Positions 56,154-64,000 of a stretch of 64,000 nt of DNA are shown here, piece by piece. The stretch is from Erythrobacteraceae bacterium (GTDB lineage Bacteria > Pseudomonadota > Alphaproteobacteria > Sphingomonadales > Sphingomonadaceae): NCBI GenBank assembly GCA_024642525.1, contig JAHEAX010000001.1, forward strand, positions 186,001-250,000, written 5' to 3'. The notes under the pieces are model-generated. The model did not search any database. It was not told the DNA's origin and saw nothing but the letters and a program-made list of their open reading frames with translations. Position 1 is the first letter of the stretch. Every line of letters starts with the position of its first letter. Made by a program: the position numbers and the translations under genes.

Positions 56154-56673
56154 GATCTGGTCCCTCTTGGGTTTCAGGGTTGAATGCGCCGGCAATCACG
56201 GCCTTGGCGCGATGTATGCGGACAGAGACTGCAGAACTGCCAAGGCCGGTAATTTCCGAAATTTCCGAGCCGCTCTGCCCTTCAAGCCATAACAGGATCA
56301 CTTGCGCGTCCACTGCCGGAAGACTGCGAAGCAAATGACGGACCCGGTCCATTGCATGGCTTTCAGCAAAGCCGCGTTCTGTGTCATTACGTGCGGGCAA
56401 ACTCTCGATCTGGTCGATCGGGATTGTTTTCATGCCGCGTTTCTGGCGGCCGACATGATCTGCTGCCACATTGTGAGCCACGCGATAAACCCAGGTACTA
56501 AGGCTGCATTGCCCTGCGAAACGGGCAAAGCTGCGCCATAATTCCAGGTGGATATCCTGTTCAAGCTCGGCTGCCTGATCAGGCAGCCTTTCCATCGCAT
56601 GGGCCAGTCGCGCTATGGCGGGGGCGAATTTGATGCCCGCTTCTGCGTAGAGAGTGTCTTGCTGCTTGCTCAT
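56146..56673 (-). CDS. ECF-type RNA polymerase sigma factor
   Basis: A 175-residue group-IV sigma factor. Region 2 reads LEQDIHLELWRSFARFAGQCSLSTWVYRVAHNVAADHVGRQKRG and binds the -10 and core polymerase. Region 4 reads LPAVDAQVILLWLEGQSGSEISEITGLGSSAVSVRIHRAKAVI and holds the -35-binding helix-turn-helix. It is followed, with an 8-bp overlap, by a membrane-protein gene that may be its regulator. The 90 bp upstream could hold an autoregulated promoter. Target genes cannot be read from this window. Confidence 0.93.
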   Translation of the reverse strand: MSKQQDTLYAEAGIKFAPAIARLAHAMERLPDQAAELEQDIHLELWRSFARFAGQCSLSTWVYRVAHNVAADHVGRQKRGMKTIPIDQIESLPARNDTERGFAESHAMDRVRHLLRSLPAVDAQVILLWLEGQSGSEISEITGLGSSAVSVRIHRAKAVIAGAFNPETQEGPDHE

Positions 56674-56764
56674 GGTCCTTTAGTGGACGAGCGAGGCAAT
56701 TTCTTACACCAGCCGCGAAAAAACCGCATGATCACCAGCCAATCGCGGAGTGTAAACCACCTGA

Positions 56765-58741
56765 TCAGGCATCAATCATGTCGCGGTCCAGTTCGCCAGC
56801 GCGGTTCTGGATGAAATTGAAGCGATGCTCCGGGTTGCGGCCCATCAACTGGTCCACCAGTTCCTTCACGGCTGCGCGCTGCTCGAATTCAGGCGGCAGG
56901 GTAATGCGGATCAGGCTGCGAGTATCCGGGCTCATGGTGGTTTCGCGCAATTGCTGCGGGTTCATTTCGCCAAGGCCCTTGAACCGACCGACTTCGACTT
57001 TCTTGCCCTTGAAAACAGTTTCTTCCAGTTCCGCCCGATGTGCATCGTCGCGCGCGTAACGGCTCTCTTTGCCTGCTGTCAGACGGTAGAGCGGCGGCTG
57101 GGCAAGGAACAGATGACCCTTGCGGACGATGTCAGGCATTTCCTGAAAGAAGAATGTCATTAGCAGCGTGGCGATATGGGCGCCGTCGACATCAGCGTCG
57201 GTCATGATGACTACGCGGTCATAACGCAGGTTTTCCGCATCGCAGTCCTTCCGCGTGCCGCAGCCAAGCGCCAGCGTCAGATCGGCGATTTCGCTATTGG
57301 CGCGGATCTTGTCAGCCGTTGCGCTGGCAACGTTCAGGATTTTGCCGCGGATGGGCAAAATCGCCTGCGTTTTGCGGTTGCGCGCCTGTTTTGCGCTGCC
57401 GCCTGCTGAATCGCCTTCGACGATGAACAGTTCTGTTTCGCCTTTGCCGTCACCCGAACAATCGGTGAGCTTGCCGGGAAGGCGCAATTTCTTGGCATTG
57501 GTTGCGGTCTTGCGCTTGATGTCGCGTTCCGCCTTGCGGCGCAGGCGCTCATCCATCCGCTCCATGACCTGGCCAAGCAGCGCCTTGCCGCGCTCCATAT
57601 TGTCGGACAGGAAATGGTCGAAATGGTCGCGCATGGCGTTTTCGACGTAACGCGCAGCCTCCGGGCTCGTGAGCCGGTCTTTCGTCTGGCTCTGGAATTG
57701 AGGGTCACGGATGAAGATGGATAGCATCACTTCGCCGCCCGTCATCACGTCATCAGCGGTGATATCCTTGGCCTTTTTCTGCCCGACCAGATCACCAAAA
57801 GCGCGAAGCCCCTTGGTCAGCGCGCCGCGCAGGCCCTGTTCGTGCGTGCCGCCATCCGGTGTCGGCACGGTGTTGCAATACCAGCTGGTCGAACCATCGG
57901 AATAGAGCGGCCAGGCAATCGCCCATTCTGCGCGGCCCATGTCATCGGGGAAATCCTGACTGCCGGTGAAGGGCTGGGTGGTGACACATTCACGCCCGCC
58001 GATCTGTTCAGCCAGATGGTCAGCCAGACCGCCGGGGAATTTGAAGGTCGCTTCTGCCGGAACATCGTCGGTCGCCAGCGCCTCGGCACATTTCCAGCGG
58101 ATTTCCACACCGGCAAACAGATAGGCCTTGGACCGTGCGAGTTTGAACAGGCGCTTGGGGCTGAACTGCCGGTCACCGAAAATTTCTGTGTCAGGCGTGA
58201 AGCTGACGGTGGTGCCGCGCCGGTTGGGCGTCGGCCCCAGTTTTTCGATAGGACCAAGTGTCAGCCCCTTGGAAAAGCTTTGCGCATAAAGCTGACGATC
58301 ACGCGCGACTTCCACCCGCGTGTCTGACGACAGCGCATTGACCACGCTGACCCCGACACCGTGGAGCCCGCCGCTGGTTGCATAGGCCTTGCCAGAAAAC
58401 TTGCCGCCTGAATGCAAGGTGGAAAGGATGACTTCGAGCGTCGATTTGCCGGGGAATTTCGGATGTTCATCAACCGGAATTCCGCGGCCATTATCGGCCA
58501 CAGTCAGGCGGTTGCCTTCTTCAAGACTGACTTCAATCCGCGTGGCATGGCCGGCAACGGCTTCATCCATCGCATTGTCGATGACTTCTGCAGCAAGGTG
58601 ATGAAGCGCCCGGTCATCAGTGCCGCCGATATACATGCCCGGCCGCCGGCGAACAGGCTCCAATCCCTCGAGAACCTCGATGGAAGAAGCGTTGTAATCG
58701 CCGCTCGACGCGGGGGTACCTGCAAAAAGATCGTCAGCCAT
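56765..58741 (-). CDS. parE: DNA topoisomerase IV subunit B
   Basis: ParE is the ATPase subunit of topoisomerase IV, which unlinks daughter chromosomes. The 658-residue protein has the GHKL ATPase domain (LEPVRRRPGMYIGGTDDRALHHLAAEVIDNAMDEA, DNGRGIPVD, GGLHGVGVSVVNALS) and the TOPRIM domain (FIVEGDSAGGSAKQARNRKTQAILPIRGKILN, DADVDGAHIATLLMTFFFQ). The IRGKILN form and length favour ParE over GyrB. parC is not in the window. Confidence 0.95.
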   Translation of the reverse strand: MADDLFAGTPASSGDYNASSIEVLEGLEPVRRRPGMYIGGTDDRALHHLAAEVIDNAMDEAVAGHATRIEVSLEEGNRLTVADNGRGIPVDEHPKFPGKSTLEVILSTLHSGGKFSGKAYATSGGLHGVGVSVVNALSSDTRVEVARDRQLYAQSFSKGLTLGPIEKLGPTPNRRGTTVSFTPDTEIFGDRQFSPKRLFKLARSKAYLFAGVEIRWKCAEALATDDVPAEATFKFPGGLADHLAEQIGGRECVTTQPFTGSQDFPDDMGRAEWAIAWPLYSDGSTSWYCNTVPTPDGGTHEQGLRGALTKGLRAFGDLVGQKKAKDITADDVMTGGEVMLSIFIRDPQFQSQTKDRLTSPEAARYVENAMRDHFDHFLSDNMERGKALLGQVMERMDERLRRKAERDIKRKTATNAKKLRLPGKLTDCSGDGKGETELFIVEGDSAGGSAKQARNRKTQAILPIRGKILNVASATADKIRANSEIADLTLALGCGTRKDCDAENLRYDRVVIMTDADVDGAHIATLLMTFFFQEMPDIVRKGHLFLAQPPLYRLTAGKESRYARDDAHRAELEETVFKGKKVEVGRFKGLGEMNPQQLRETTMSPDTRSLIRITLPPEFEQRAAVKELVDQLMGRNPEHRFNFIQNRAGELDRDMIDA

Positions 58742-58823
58742 GGCGGAGGCTATAAGCCGCAGGTTTGCAGGCCGACAAGCAGCGTTCCTGTTTTATCTTC
58801 AGCCCCGCGCCAATGGCAGTGGA

Positions 58824-59990
58824 TCAATTGCCGAACCTGGCCGGTGCAGGCGACACGATAACCACTTGCCCATCGCGCACTTCGCGCACTTCCATCGCAC
58901 GTTCGACCACGCCGCTGCGCTGGAAGCGGAAGGGGCCGTCAAGACCAAGGAAGCCATCTTCGTCGCGCAGTTTCGACACAGGGAAGCTGCGGCCAACCTT
59001 CCAGTCCTGCGCCACCCTGAGGGCAAGCAGGACACCATCATAACCAAGCGTGGCGATACGGAATGGCTGGCCGCCAAACCGCGTCTTGTAACTATCGGAG
59101 AAGCGTTTGAAGCGGGCATCCGACACGGCAGCGAACATCGCCCCGCGAAGGGCGGTGGTGCGGGTGATGCCAGCTTCGCCGCTCCACAATTCGGTGCCAA
59201 GCAGCTGCACAGTGCCCTGGCCGCGTGGCTTCAATTCATTCGCTGCCAACGCAGCAAGCCGCGCACCATCGGCAATCAGCACGGTATCGAAACCGCCGCG
59301 CTGGTTGATGCGCTGTGCGGCACTGACGATGGAAGTGTTGCCCCGCGCATAGCGTTCGGACGCCACCAGCGTTCCGCCGCCTGCACGAAGCGCACCATTG
59401 AGCGCCGCTTCTGCACGGTCGCCATATTCGCCTTCCGGCACGATGGCGGCAAACCTCGATTTACCGTTCTGGCGGGCATAGCCAACCGAGCGGGCAACTG
59501 ACTGGCCGGGGATATGGCCCATCACGAACACATCAGCAGCAGCAATGCCGATGTCGTTGGAGAAAGAGATAAGCGGGACATTGGCTGGCCGTGCTTCAGC
59601 CAGAACAGCTCCGACATTGTCCGCCATTAACGGGCCGAGAATCAATTTGTTACCATCGGCAATGGCACGTGCCGCTGCGCTGCGGGCACCTGTGGAAGTA
59701 TCATATGTGGTAATCCGCAGATTATCCGCATTCGTATCGAGCAATGCCATCGTTGCCGCATTGGCGATGGATGAACCGACATCGCCATTGGCGCCGCTCA
59801 TCGGCACCAGAAGGGCCACGCGGTGACGCGTATCGTCGGTGGGCAGCACCGATTCGCTTGGCTCGGGCGTTGGTGTGGCAACCGGCCCGGTGGGCGAGAC
59901 CGGCCCCTTGGGCACGATCTGGCAACCTGCCAAAAGCGCCGTAGCGCCAGCCAATACCAATGTGCGCCTGTCCAGAATGATGCGCTTCAT
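58824..59990 (-). CDS. LpoA/LppC-like periplasmic-binding-fold lipoprotein (penicillin-binding protein activator)
   Basis: A 388-residue protein. A lipoprotein signal ([13 protein letters not shown], Cys at about 22) and a Pro/Thr-rich linker (PVSPTGPVATPTPEPSE) precede a type-1 periplasmic-binding fold: RHRVALLVPMSGANGDVGSSIANAATMAL, KLILGPLMADNVGAVLAEARPANVPLISFSND. This matches the PBP-activator (LpoA C-terminal-like) family, without the TPR-like N-terminal half of enterobacterial LpoA. It is divergent from rsmI, an arrangement widespread in proteobacteria. Confidence 0.88.
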   Translation of the reverse strand: MKRIILDRRTLVLAGATALLAGCQIVPKGPVSPTGPVATPTPEPSESVLPTDDTRHRVALLVPMSGANGDVGSSIANAATMALLDTNADNLRITTYDTSTGARSAAARAIADGNKLILGPLMADNVGAVLAEARPANVPLISFSNDIGIAAADVFVMGHIPGQSVARSVGYARQNGKSRFAAIVPEGEYGDRAEAALNGALRAGGGTLVASERYARGNTSIVSAAQRINQRGGFDTVLIADGARLAALAANELKPRGQGTVQLLGTELWSGEAGITRTTALRGAMFAAVSDARFKRFSDSYKTRFGGQPFRIATLGYDGVLLALRVAQDWKVGRSFPVSKLRDEDGFLGLDGPFRFQRSGVVERAMEVREVRDGQVVIVSPAPARFGN

Positions 59991-60029
59991 GCTTGCCGCT
60001 CCCCGTGGTGCTGGTCCATTGAGGTCTGT

Positions 60030-60878
60030 GTGAACAACGAACCTCTCCAAGAACCCTTATCAGCCGGGCTGTATATAGTCGCGACCCCGATTGGCAATCT
60101 TGCTGATATTACAATGCGGGCAGCCGACGTCCTGGCGCGATGTGACGGTGTCGCCTGCGAAGATACACGCGTGACAGGAAAATTGCTGAAGCATCTCGGC
60201 ATCAGCAAGCCGCTCTGGCGATACAACGACCATAGCGAGGCCCGCGACCGCCAGCGCCTGATTGATTCGATGCATTCACGCAGTGTGGTTCTGGTGAGCG
60301 ATGCCGGAACACCGCTGATTTCAGATCCCGGCTTTCGGCTGGTGCGCGATGCGCGCGAAGCGGGAATTCAGGTGACCAGCCTGCCGGGTGCATGCGCGGC
60401 AATTACCGGTCTGACCTTGTCGGGCCTGCCCAACGACAGGTTCCTGTTCGCAGGCTTTCTACCCAACAAGGATAAGGCACGAAACGATATGCTGGCGGGT
60501 GTGGCAGACATCGATGCCACGCTGATATTTTATGAAACCGGTCCGCGATTGGTAAAATCCCTATCTGCAATCGAAACAGAGTTGCCGGGCCGCGAAGTGT
60601 CCGTCGCGCGTGAACTGACCAAGCTTTACGAAGAATGCCGCACCGGATCACCAGCGGAACTGGCTGACCATTATACAGCCCATCCCCCCAAGGGCGAAAT
60701 TGTCCTGATGGTTGGCCCGCCTGAAGAAAAATCTGTCGGTGAAGACGACGCAGATGCCATGCTGTCCGAAGCATTGCAGACCATGAAGGCATCGCAGGCG
60801 GTCGCCATGGTGGCCAAGGCAACCGGGCTTGATCGCAAGATGCTTTACACCCGCGCAATGGAACTTCGCGCGAAGTGA
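60030..60878 (+). CDS. rsmI: 16S rRNA (cytidine1402-2'-O)-methyltransferase
   Basis: RsmI methylates the ribose of C1402 in 16S rRNA near the ribosomal P site. The 282-residue protein has GLYIVATPIGNLADITMRAADVL, VSDAGTPLISDPGFRLVRDA, LPGACAAITGLTLSGLPNDRFLFAGFLP and ELTKLYEECRTG. The GTG at 60030 is chosen because GAGG lies at 60021-60024. It overlaps yraN (GTGA). The order lipoprotein/rsmI/yraN is conserved in many proteobacteria. Confidence 0.96.
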   Translation: MNNEPLQEPLSAGLYIVATPIGNLADITMRAADVLARCDGVACEDTRVTGKLLKHLGISKPLWRYNDHSEARDRQRLIDSMHSRSVVLVSDAGTPLISDPGFRLVRDAREAGIQVTSLPGACAAITGLTLSGLPNDRFLFAGFLPNKDKARNDMLAGVADIDATLIFYETGPRLVKSLSAIETELPGREVSVARELTKLYEECRTGSPAELADHYTAHPPKGEIVLMVGPPEEKSVGEDDADAMLSEALQTMKASQAVAMVAKATGLDRKMLYTRAMELRAK

Positions 60879-61225
60879 ACCGGCACGAAGCAGAAAAACA
60901 GGGCCGCAAGGGAGAATTGCGCGCCGAATGGTGGCTGCGGCTGCAAGGCTGGCGGGTAATCGCACGGCGAGTGCGCACACCGCGCGGCGAAATCGACCTC
61001 ATCATGAGGCGCGGCAGGACCGTTGCATTCATCGAAGTAAAATGGCGCAGGACCGCAGCCGCGCTGGATACGGCCATCGACGAATACCGCCTCAGACGCG
61101 TGGCCGCTGCAGTCGAAGCGGTGGCCCATACCTATGCAGTCGGCGCAGATACCTTGCGAATTGATGTGATGCTCCTTGCGCCGAACTGCTTGCCGCGCCA
61201 CATCGTCAATGCCTGGCAACCTTAG
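60875..61225 (+). CDS. yraN: UPF0102 family protein YraN
   Basis: A 116-residue protein of the YraN family. It shows the restriction-endonuclease-like core GRKGELRAEWWLRLQGWRVIARRVRTPRGEIDLIMRRGRTVAFIEVKWR with the E-x-K pair, then a helical C-terminus. Nuclease activity has been suggested for the fold; biological role remains open. The start is GTG, overlapping the rsmI stop by 4 bp. gshB follows after 8 bp. Confidence 0.92.
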   Translation: MNRHEAEKQGRKGELRAEWWLRLQGWRVIARRVRTPRGEIDLIMRRGRTVAFIEVKWRRTAAALDTAIDEYRLRRVAAAVEAVAHTYAVGADTLRIDVMLLAPNCLPRHIVNAWQP

Positions 61226-61233
61226 GAGTGAAC

Positions 61234-62178
61234 ATGTCGCTGCGTGTCGCGGTCCAGATGGACCCTATTGAAACGATCAATATCACCGGAGATTCCAGCT
61301 TTGCCCTGATGCTGTCAGCACAGACGCGGTGCCACACAGTCTGGCATTATGACGTGCGCACGCTCGCCTGGGAAAATTCACGGATCACGGCATGGGCCTC
61401 GCCCGTCACCGTGCAGGATGTGCTGGGTCATCACTATACGAAGGGCGACCTCCAGAAGATCGACCTAGCCAAGGACATTGACGTAATCCTGATGCGGCAG
61501 GACCCGCCGTTTGACCTCGGTTATATCACCGCCACCCTTATCCTTGAGCGGCTGGAAGGCCAGACGCTGGTGGTGAATGACCCTGCCAGCGTGCGTAATG
61601 CGCCTGAAAAGATGTTCGTGCTGGATTATGCCAGGTTCATGCCGCCAACCCTGATTTCCCGCAAACTGGAGGATGTTCAGGCGTTTCAGAAACAGCATGG
61701 CGCAGTGGTGATCAAGCCGCTCCACGGCAATGGCGGTCAGGCGATCTTCCGCGTGGAAGAAGACGGCACCAACCTTGCCGCACTGACAGAATTGTTTGGA
61801 CAAGTATGGCGTGAACCGCTGATGGCACAGCCTTTCCTTCCCGAAGTTGCGACGGGCGACAAGCGCATCGTGCTGGTCGATGGCGAATATGCAGGCGCAA
61901 TCAACCGCAAGCCGGGCAAGGGTGAATTCCGCTCCAACCTGGCGCAGGGGGGTTATGCCGAAAAGTCTGACCTCACCGACCGGGAAGCGGAAATCTGCGC
62001 GGCCATGGGGCCTGAGTTGAAGAAGCGTGGGCTGGTTTTCGTCGGCATTGATGTCATCGGTGGCAATTGGCTGACCGAAATCAATGTCACTTCGCCAACC
62101 GGCATCGTGGCCATCGACAAGTTCAATGGCACAGACACCCCCGGCCTCATCTGGGAAGCGATTGAACGCAAGCTCTAG
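61234..62178 (+). CDS. gshB: Glutathione synthetase
   Basis: GshB ligates glycine to gamma-glutamylcysteine with ATP to make glutathione. The 314-residue protein has VAVQMDPIETINITGDSSFALML, LMRQDPPFDLGYITATLILE, NDPASVRNAPEKMF, VIKPLHGNGGQAIFRV, RIVLVDGEYAGAINRKPGKGEFRSN and GIDVIGGNWLTEINVTSPTG. AGGAG at 61224-61228 decides the ATG at 61234 over a GTG 6 nt earlier. Confidence 0.97.
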   Translation: MSLRVAVQMDPIETINITGDSSFALMLSAQTRCHTVWHYDVRTLAWENSRITAWASPVTVQDVLGHHYTKGDLQKIDLAKDIDVILMRQDPPFDLGYITATLILERLEGQTLVVNDPASVRNAPEKMFVLDYARFMPPTLISRKLEDVQAFQKQHGAVVIKPLHGNGGQAIFRVEEDGTNLAALTELFGQVWREPLMAQPFLPEVATGDKRIVLVDGEYAGAINRKPGKGEFRSNLAQGGYAEKSDLTDREAEICAAMGPELKKRGLVFVGIDVIGGNWLTEINVTSPTGIVAIDKFNGTDTPGLIWEAIERKL

Positions 62179-62213
62179 ACGGAGCTTATCAGCGCCGAGC
62201 GCGTTTTGCACCC

Positions 62214-62819
62214 ATGACCGAATTCATCATCAACGGCATCGAAACGGGCGGTTATATCGGCATCCTTGTGCTGATGGCGCTCGAGAATATTTTTCCGCCA
62301 CTTCCGTCCGAAGTCATCATGGGGCTGGGCGGCGTGCTTGTCGGGCAGGGCAGGATGGGCTTCTGGCCGCTGCTTCTGGCCGGCACGGTCGGCTCCACCG
62401 CCGGCAATTATGTCTGGTACTGGGTGGGCGATAAATGGGGTTATGAAAGACTGCGCCCGTTTGTTGAAACACGCGGCCGGTGGCTGACAATGGAATGGGA
62501 CGATGTCGAACGGGTGACGGCATTCTTCCAGCGGCACGGCCAATGGGCGGTGTTCTTCGCGCGTTTCCTGCCGGTTTTCCGCACCATGATTTCCTTGCCT
62601 GCAGGCCTTGCGCATATGAGTCTTCGGCGGTTTCTTGCCTTCACCTTCGTCGGCTCGTCCATCTGGAATGTGTTCCTTATTTTCGCTGGCACGCTGCTTC
62701 ATGCCTATTTGCAGGATGCGCAGGATGTGCTGGGCTGGATTGTCGCCGCCTTTCTGGGCCTTGGCCTTACGATATATATCTGGCGGCTGGTCACCTGGAA
62801 GCCGCGCTCCGAGCGCTAG
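62214..62819 (+). CDS. DedA family membrane protein
   Basis: A 201-residue inner-membrane protein of the DedA/SNARE-associated family. The conserved parts are ENIFPPLPSEVIMGLGGVLVG, AGTVGSTAGNYVWYWVGDKWG, FFQRHGQWAVFFARFLPVFRTMISLPAGLAHMSLRRFL. The FARFLPVxR segment is the family signature. DedA proteins recycle undecaprenyl phosphate or phospholipid carriers across the membrane. It follows gshB after 35 bp; its stop shares CTAG with that of xerC. Confidence 0.92.
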   Translation: MTEFIINGIETGGYIGILVLMALENIFPPLPSEVIMGLGGVLVGQGRMGFWPLLLAGTVGSTAGNYVWYWVGDKWGYERLRPFVETRGRWLTMEWDDVERVTAFFQRHGQWAVFFARFLPVFRTMISLPAGLAHMSLRRFLAFTFVGSSIWNVFLIFAGTLLHAYLQDAQDVLGWIVAAFLGLGLTIYIWRLVTWKPRSER

Positions 62820-63712
62820 TCGCGTTCCCGCGGGTGCGCCCCGCGATAGCTTTCGAGAAGTTTGGCCGCGTCGACCTTGGTATAAATCTGCGTGCTGCCG
62901 AGGCTGGCATGGCCGAGCAATTCCTGAAGGCTGCGTAAATCAGCCCCTGCACCCAGCAAATGGGTCGCAAAGCTGTGGCGCAGTGCATGGGGTGTTGCCG
63001 TCGCGGGCAAACCAAGCGCCGCTCGCGCCCGTGCCATGGCTTTCTGGACCATGCCCTGGCTAAGCGGGCCGCCCTTCGCGCCGCGAAACAGCGCTTCCTG
63101 CTCGATCAGCGGCCACGGACTGGCCTTCACATATTCCTGCACGGCTTCGCGTACGATCGGCAGCATCGGCACGACCCGCTGCTTGCCGCCCTTGCCGGTA
63201 ACAGACAGCGTTTCGCCCAGCGGCACGTCGCTGCTCTTGATGGAAAGCGCCTCGGCGATGCGGAGGCCTGCACCGTATAACAGCAGCAGAACTGCACGGT
63301 CGCGCGCGCCGATCCAACCTTCGCTGGCATTTTCGCCCACCAGATCGGCGATATTTGCCGCATCATCCGGGCTGATAGGGCGGGGAAGGCCTTTCTTTAT
63401 GCGCGGGCCGCGCAGGCGTGGTCCGGATGCTTCTGCCAGACCCGCTTGCTGCCGGGCAAAGGCGATGAAGGATTTGAGTGCTGAAAGCTCGCGCGCTGCC
63501 GAAGCATTGCCGAGGCCTTCTGCGCGGCGCGTGGCCAGCTGCTTTCTCAGCCCGCCAGCGTCAATTTGTGCAGCCGCCTGCCAGTCCGACACGCCGGTAT
63601 TGTCGATCAAACGCCCCGCGCTGGACACATATGCCCTGACTGTGTGGGGCGAACGGCGGCGGCCCTGCGCCAGATGAGCGCCCCATTGGTCGAGCAATTC
63701 TGCCTTGCTCAT
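62816..63712 (-). CDS. xerC: Tyrosine recombinase XerC
   Basis: XerC resolves chromosome dimers at dif with XerD. The 298-residue protein has an N-terminal SAM-like core-binding domain and a C-terminal catalytic domain. Catalytic residues are visible: Arg in GAGLRIAEAL, Lys in GKGGKQRVVP, His and Arg in TPHALRHSFATHLLGAG, His in LLGHASLGSTQIY, and the nucleophile Tyr in IYTKVD. It overlaps the upstream hemW stop by 4 bp. XerC rather than XerD by sequence feel and length; this split is moderately sure. Confidence 0.88.
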   Translation of the reverse strand: MSKAELLDQWGAHLAQGRRRSPHTVRAYVSSAGRLIDNTGVSDWQAAAQIDAGGLRKQLATRRAEGLGNASAARELSALKSFIAFARQQAGLAEASGPRLRGPRIKKGLPRPISPDDAANIADLVGENASEGWIGARDRAVLLLLYGAGLRIAEALSIKSSDVPLGETLSVTGKGGKQRVVPMLPIVREAVQEYVKASPWPLIEQEALFRGAKGGPLSQGMVQKAMARARAALGLPATATPHALRHSFATHLLGAGADLRSLQELLGHASLGSTQIYTKVDAAKLLESYRGAHPRERD

Positions 63713-64000
63713 GCCTCCACCAATGTTTCGTGGACAAGTTCGCCAAGCAATCCATCCAGCAATGGCATCCCTTGCGGCGTTACCCCGATCCTGTCGCCAT
63801 CACTCCATGCCAGCCCCAGATCGCACAGCATCCGCAGGCGTTGCCTTTCCACCAGCTTGTTTTCCGGAATTTCGAACCGCTGCGCCATTGCGCCAAGGTT
63901 GATCCCTTCATTCAGCCGCAAACCCATAAGTAGTGCCTCTGCCGCCTGTTCCTGAAGCGGTAGCGGACGCAGTTCGGATGCGCCGTGCCCGGCCTTTTCG
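63709..64000 (-). CDS. hemW: Heme chaperone HemW, C-terminal part (5' end outside window)
   Basis: The minus-strand frame is open to the right edge. Visible residues begin EKAGHGASELRPLPLQEQAAEALLMGLRLNEGINL, the HemN_C-type helical domain of HemW, and end LVHETLVEA. HemW is a radical-SAM heme chaperone related to coproporphyrinogen oxidase HemN. The radical-SAM domain lies outside the window, so HemW rather than HemN is judged from the LPLxxQAxEALLMGLRLxEGI form. The gene overlaps xerC (ATGA). Confidence 0.85.
   Translation of the reverse strand, partial: EKAGHGASELRPLPLQEQAAEALLMGLRLNEGINLGAMAQRFEIPENKLVERQRLRMLCDLGLAWSDGDRIGVTPQGMPLLDGLLGELVHETLVEA

Noticed and set aside
56674-56764. parE terminator near a T6 run
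   Set aside because: The only stem before the T-run is 4 bp long, too weak to call.

Overview
The window is an ordinary-looking chromosomal segment from an alphaproteobacterium, most likely Sphingomonadales and plausibly Erythrobacteraceae. This placement is inferred from protein families and gene order, not from a database search. Pointers are the mreB-mreC-mreD-mrdA-rodA cell-shape operon, a cysteine synthase gene overlapping an exporter gene, a CC0125/CC1285-type lipoprotein, an exporter-like TonB protein, a permissive mix of ATG, GTG and TTG starts, and GC-rich codon use. Genes are densely packed. Many same-strand neighbours overlap by 4 bp (ATGA or GTGA), and two convergent pairs share a CTAG in which both stop codons sit. 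I see no insertion sequence, prophage, CRISPR array or integrated island.

Layout. 1-3.7 kb: the 3' end of carB, then greA, then a minus-strand cluster of DUF883/YqjD-like and holin-X/YqjE-like membrane proteins. 3.8-9.4 kb: eno with a small-molecule kinase and an AttH-like protein; ribH divergent from a TonB-like gene; an envelope lipoprotein. 9.5-13.5 kb: a secreted protein with a low-complexity linker, a very large outer-membrane protein with three barrel-like parts, and tRNA-Lys(CTT). 13.6-19.3 kb: the rod-shape operon. 19.5-23.5 kb: mutL, a lipoprotein and an M28 peptidase. 23.5-34.4 kb: mixed metabolism and envelope genes (MaoC, DUF1206, ychF, a TPR lipoprotein facing a PEP-CTERM protein, a Tat-signal SDR, DUF1330, pth-rplY, two tandem TraB/GumN proteins), then a small-membrane-protein/XRE/membrane-protein operon with visible operator repeats. 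34.5-42 kb: glyQ-glyS-ppdK, a methyltransferase and comF. 42-42.4 kb: the only gene-free stretch over 300 bp, holding a candidate structured RNA on the minus strand. 42.4-50.9 kb: hisI, a MerR/acyl-CoA dehydrogenase pair with a perfect palindromic operator, cysK with an exporter, PilZ, tyrS, a DOMON-like protein and a NamZ-type protein. 51-58.7 kb: a CoxE-like VWA protein and its usual MoxR ATPase partner separated by DUF817 and a soluble chemoreceptor; an ECF sigma factor with an overlapping membrane protein; parE. 58.8-64 kb: a periplasmic-binding-type lipoprotein divergent from rsmI-yraN-gshB, then dedA, xerC and the 3' part of hemW.

Taken together, envelope growth and homeostasis dominate: the elongasome, the LpoA-like lipoprotein, NamZ, the TonB-like protein, the outer-membrane barrel, PEP-CTERM and TraB proteins. 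These sit among housekeeping translation genes (glyQS, tyrS, pth, rplY, rsmI, tRNA-Lys). Most functions are conventional. The least explained items are the structured RNA near 42.1 kb, the 39-residue membrane peptide in the XRE operon, the triple-barrel outer-membrane protein and its secreted neighbour, the interrupted MoxR/CoxE pair, and the ECF sigma factor with an unrecognised membrane partner.
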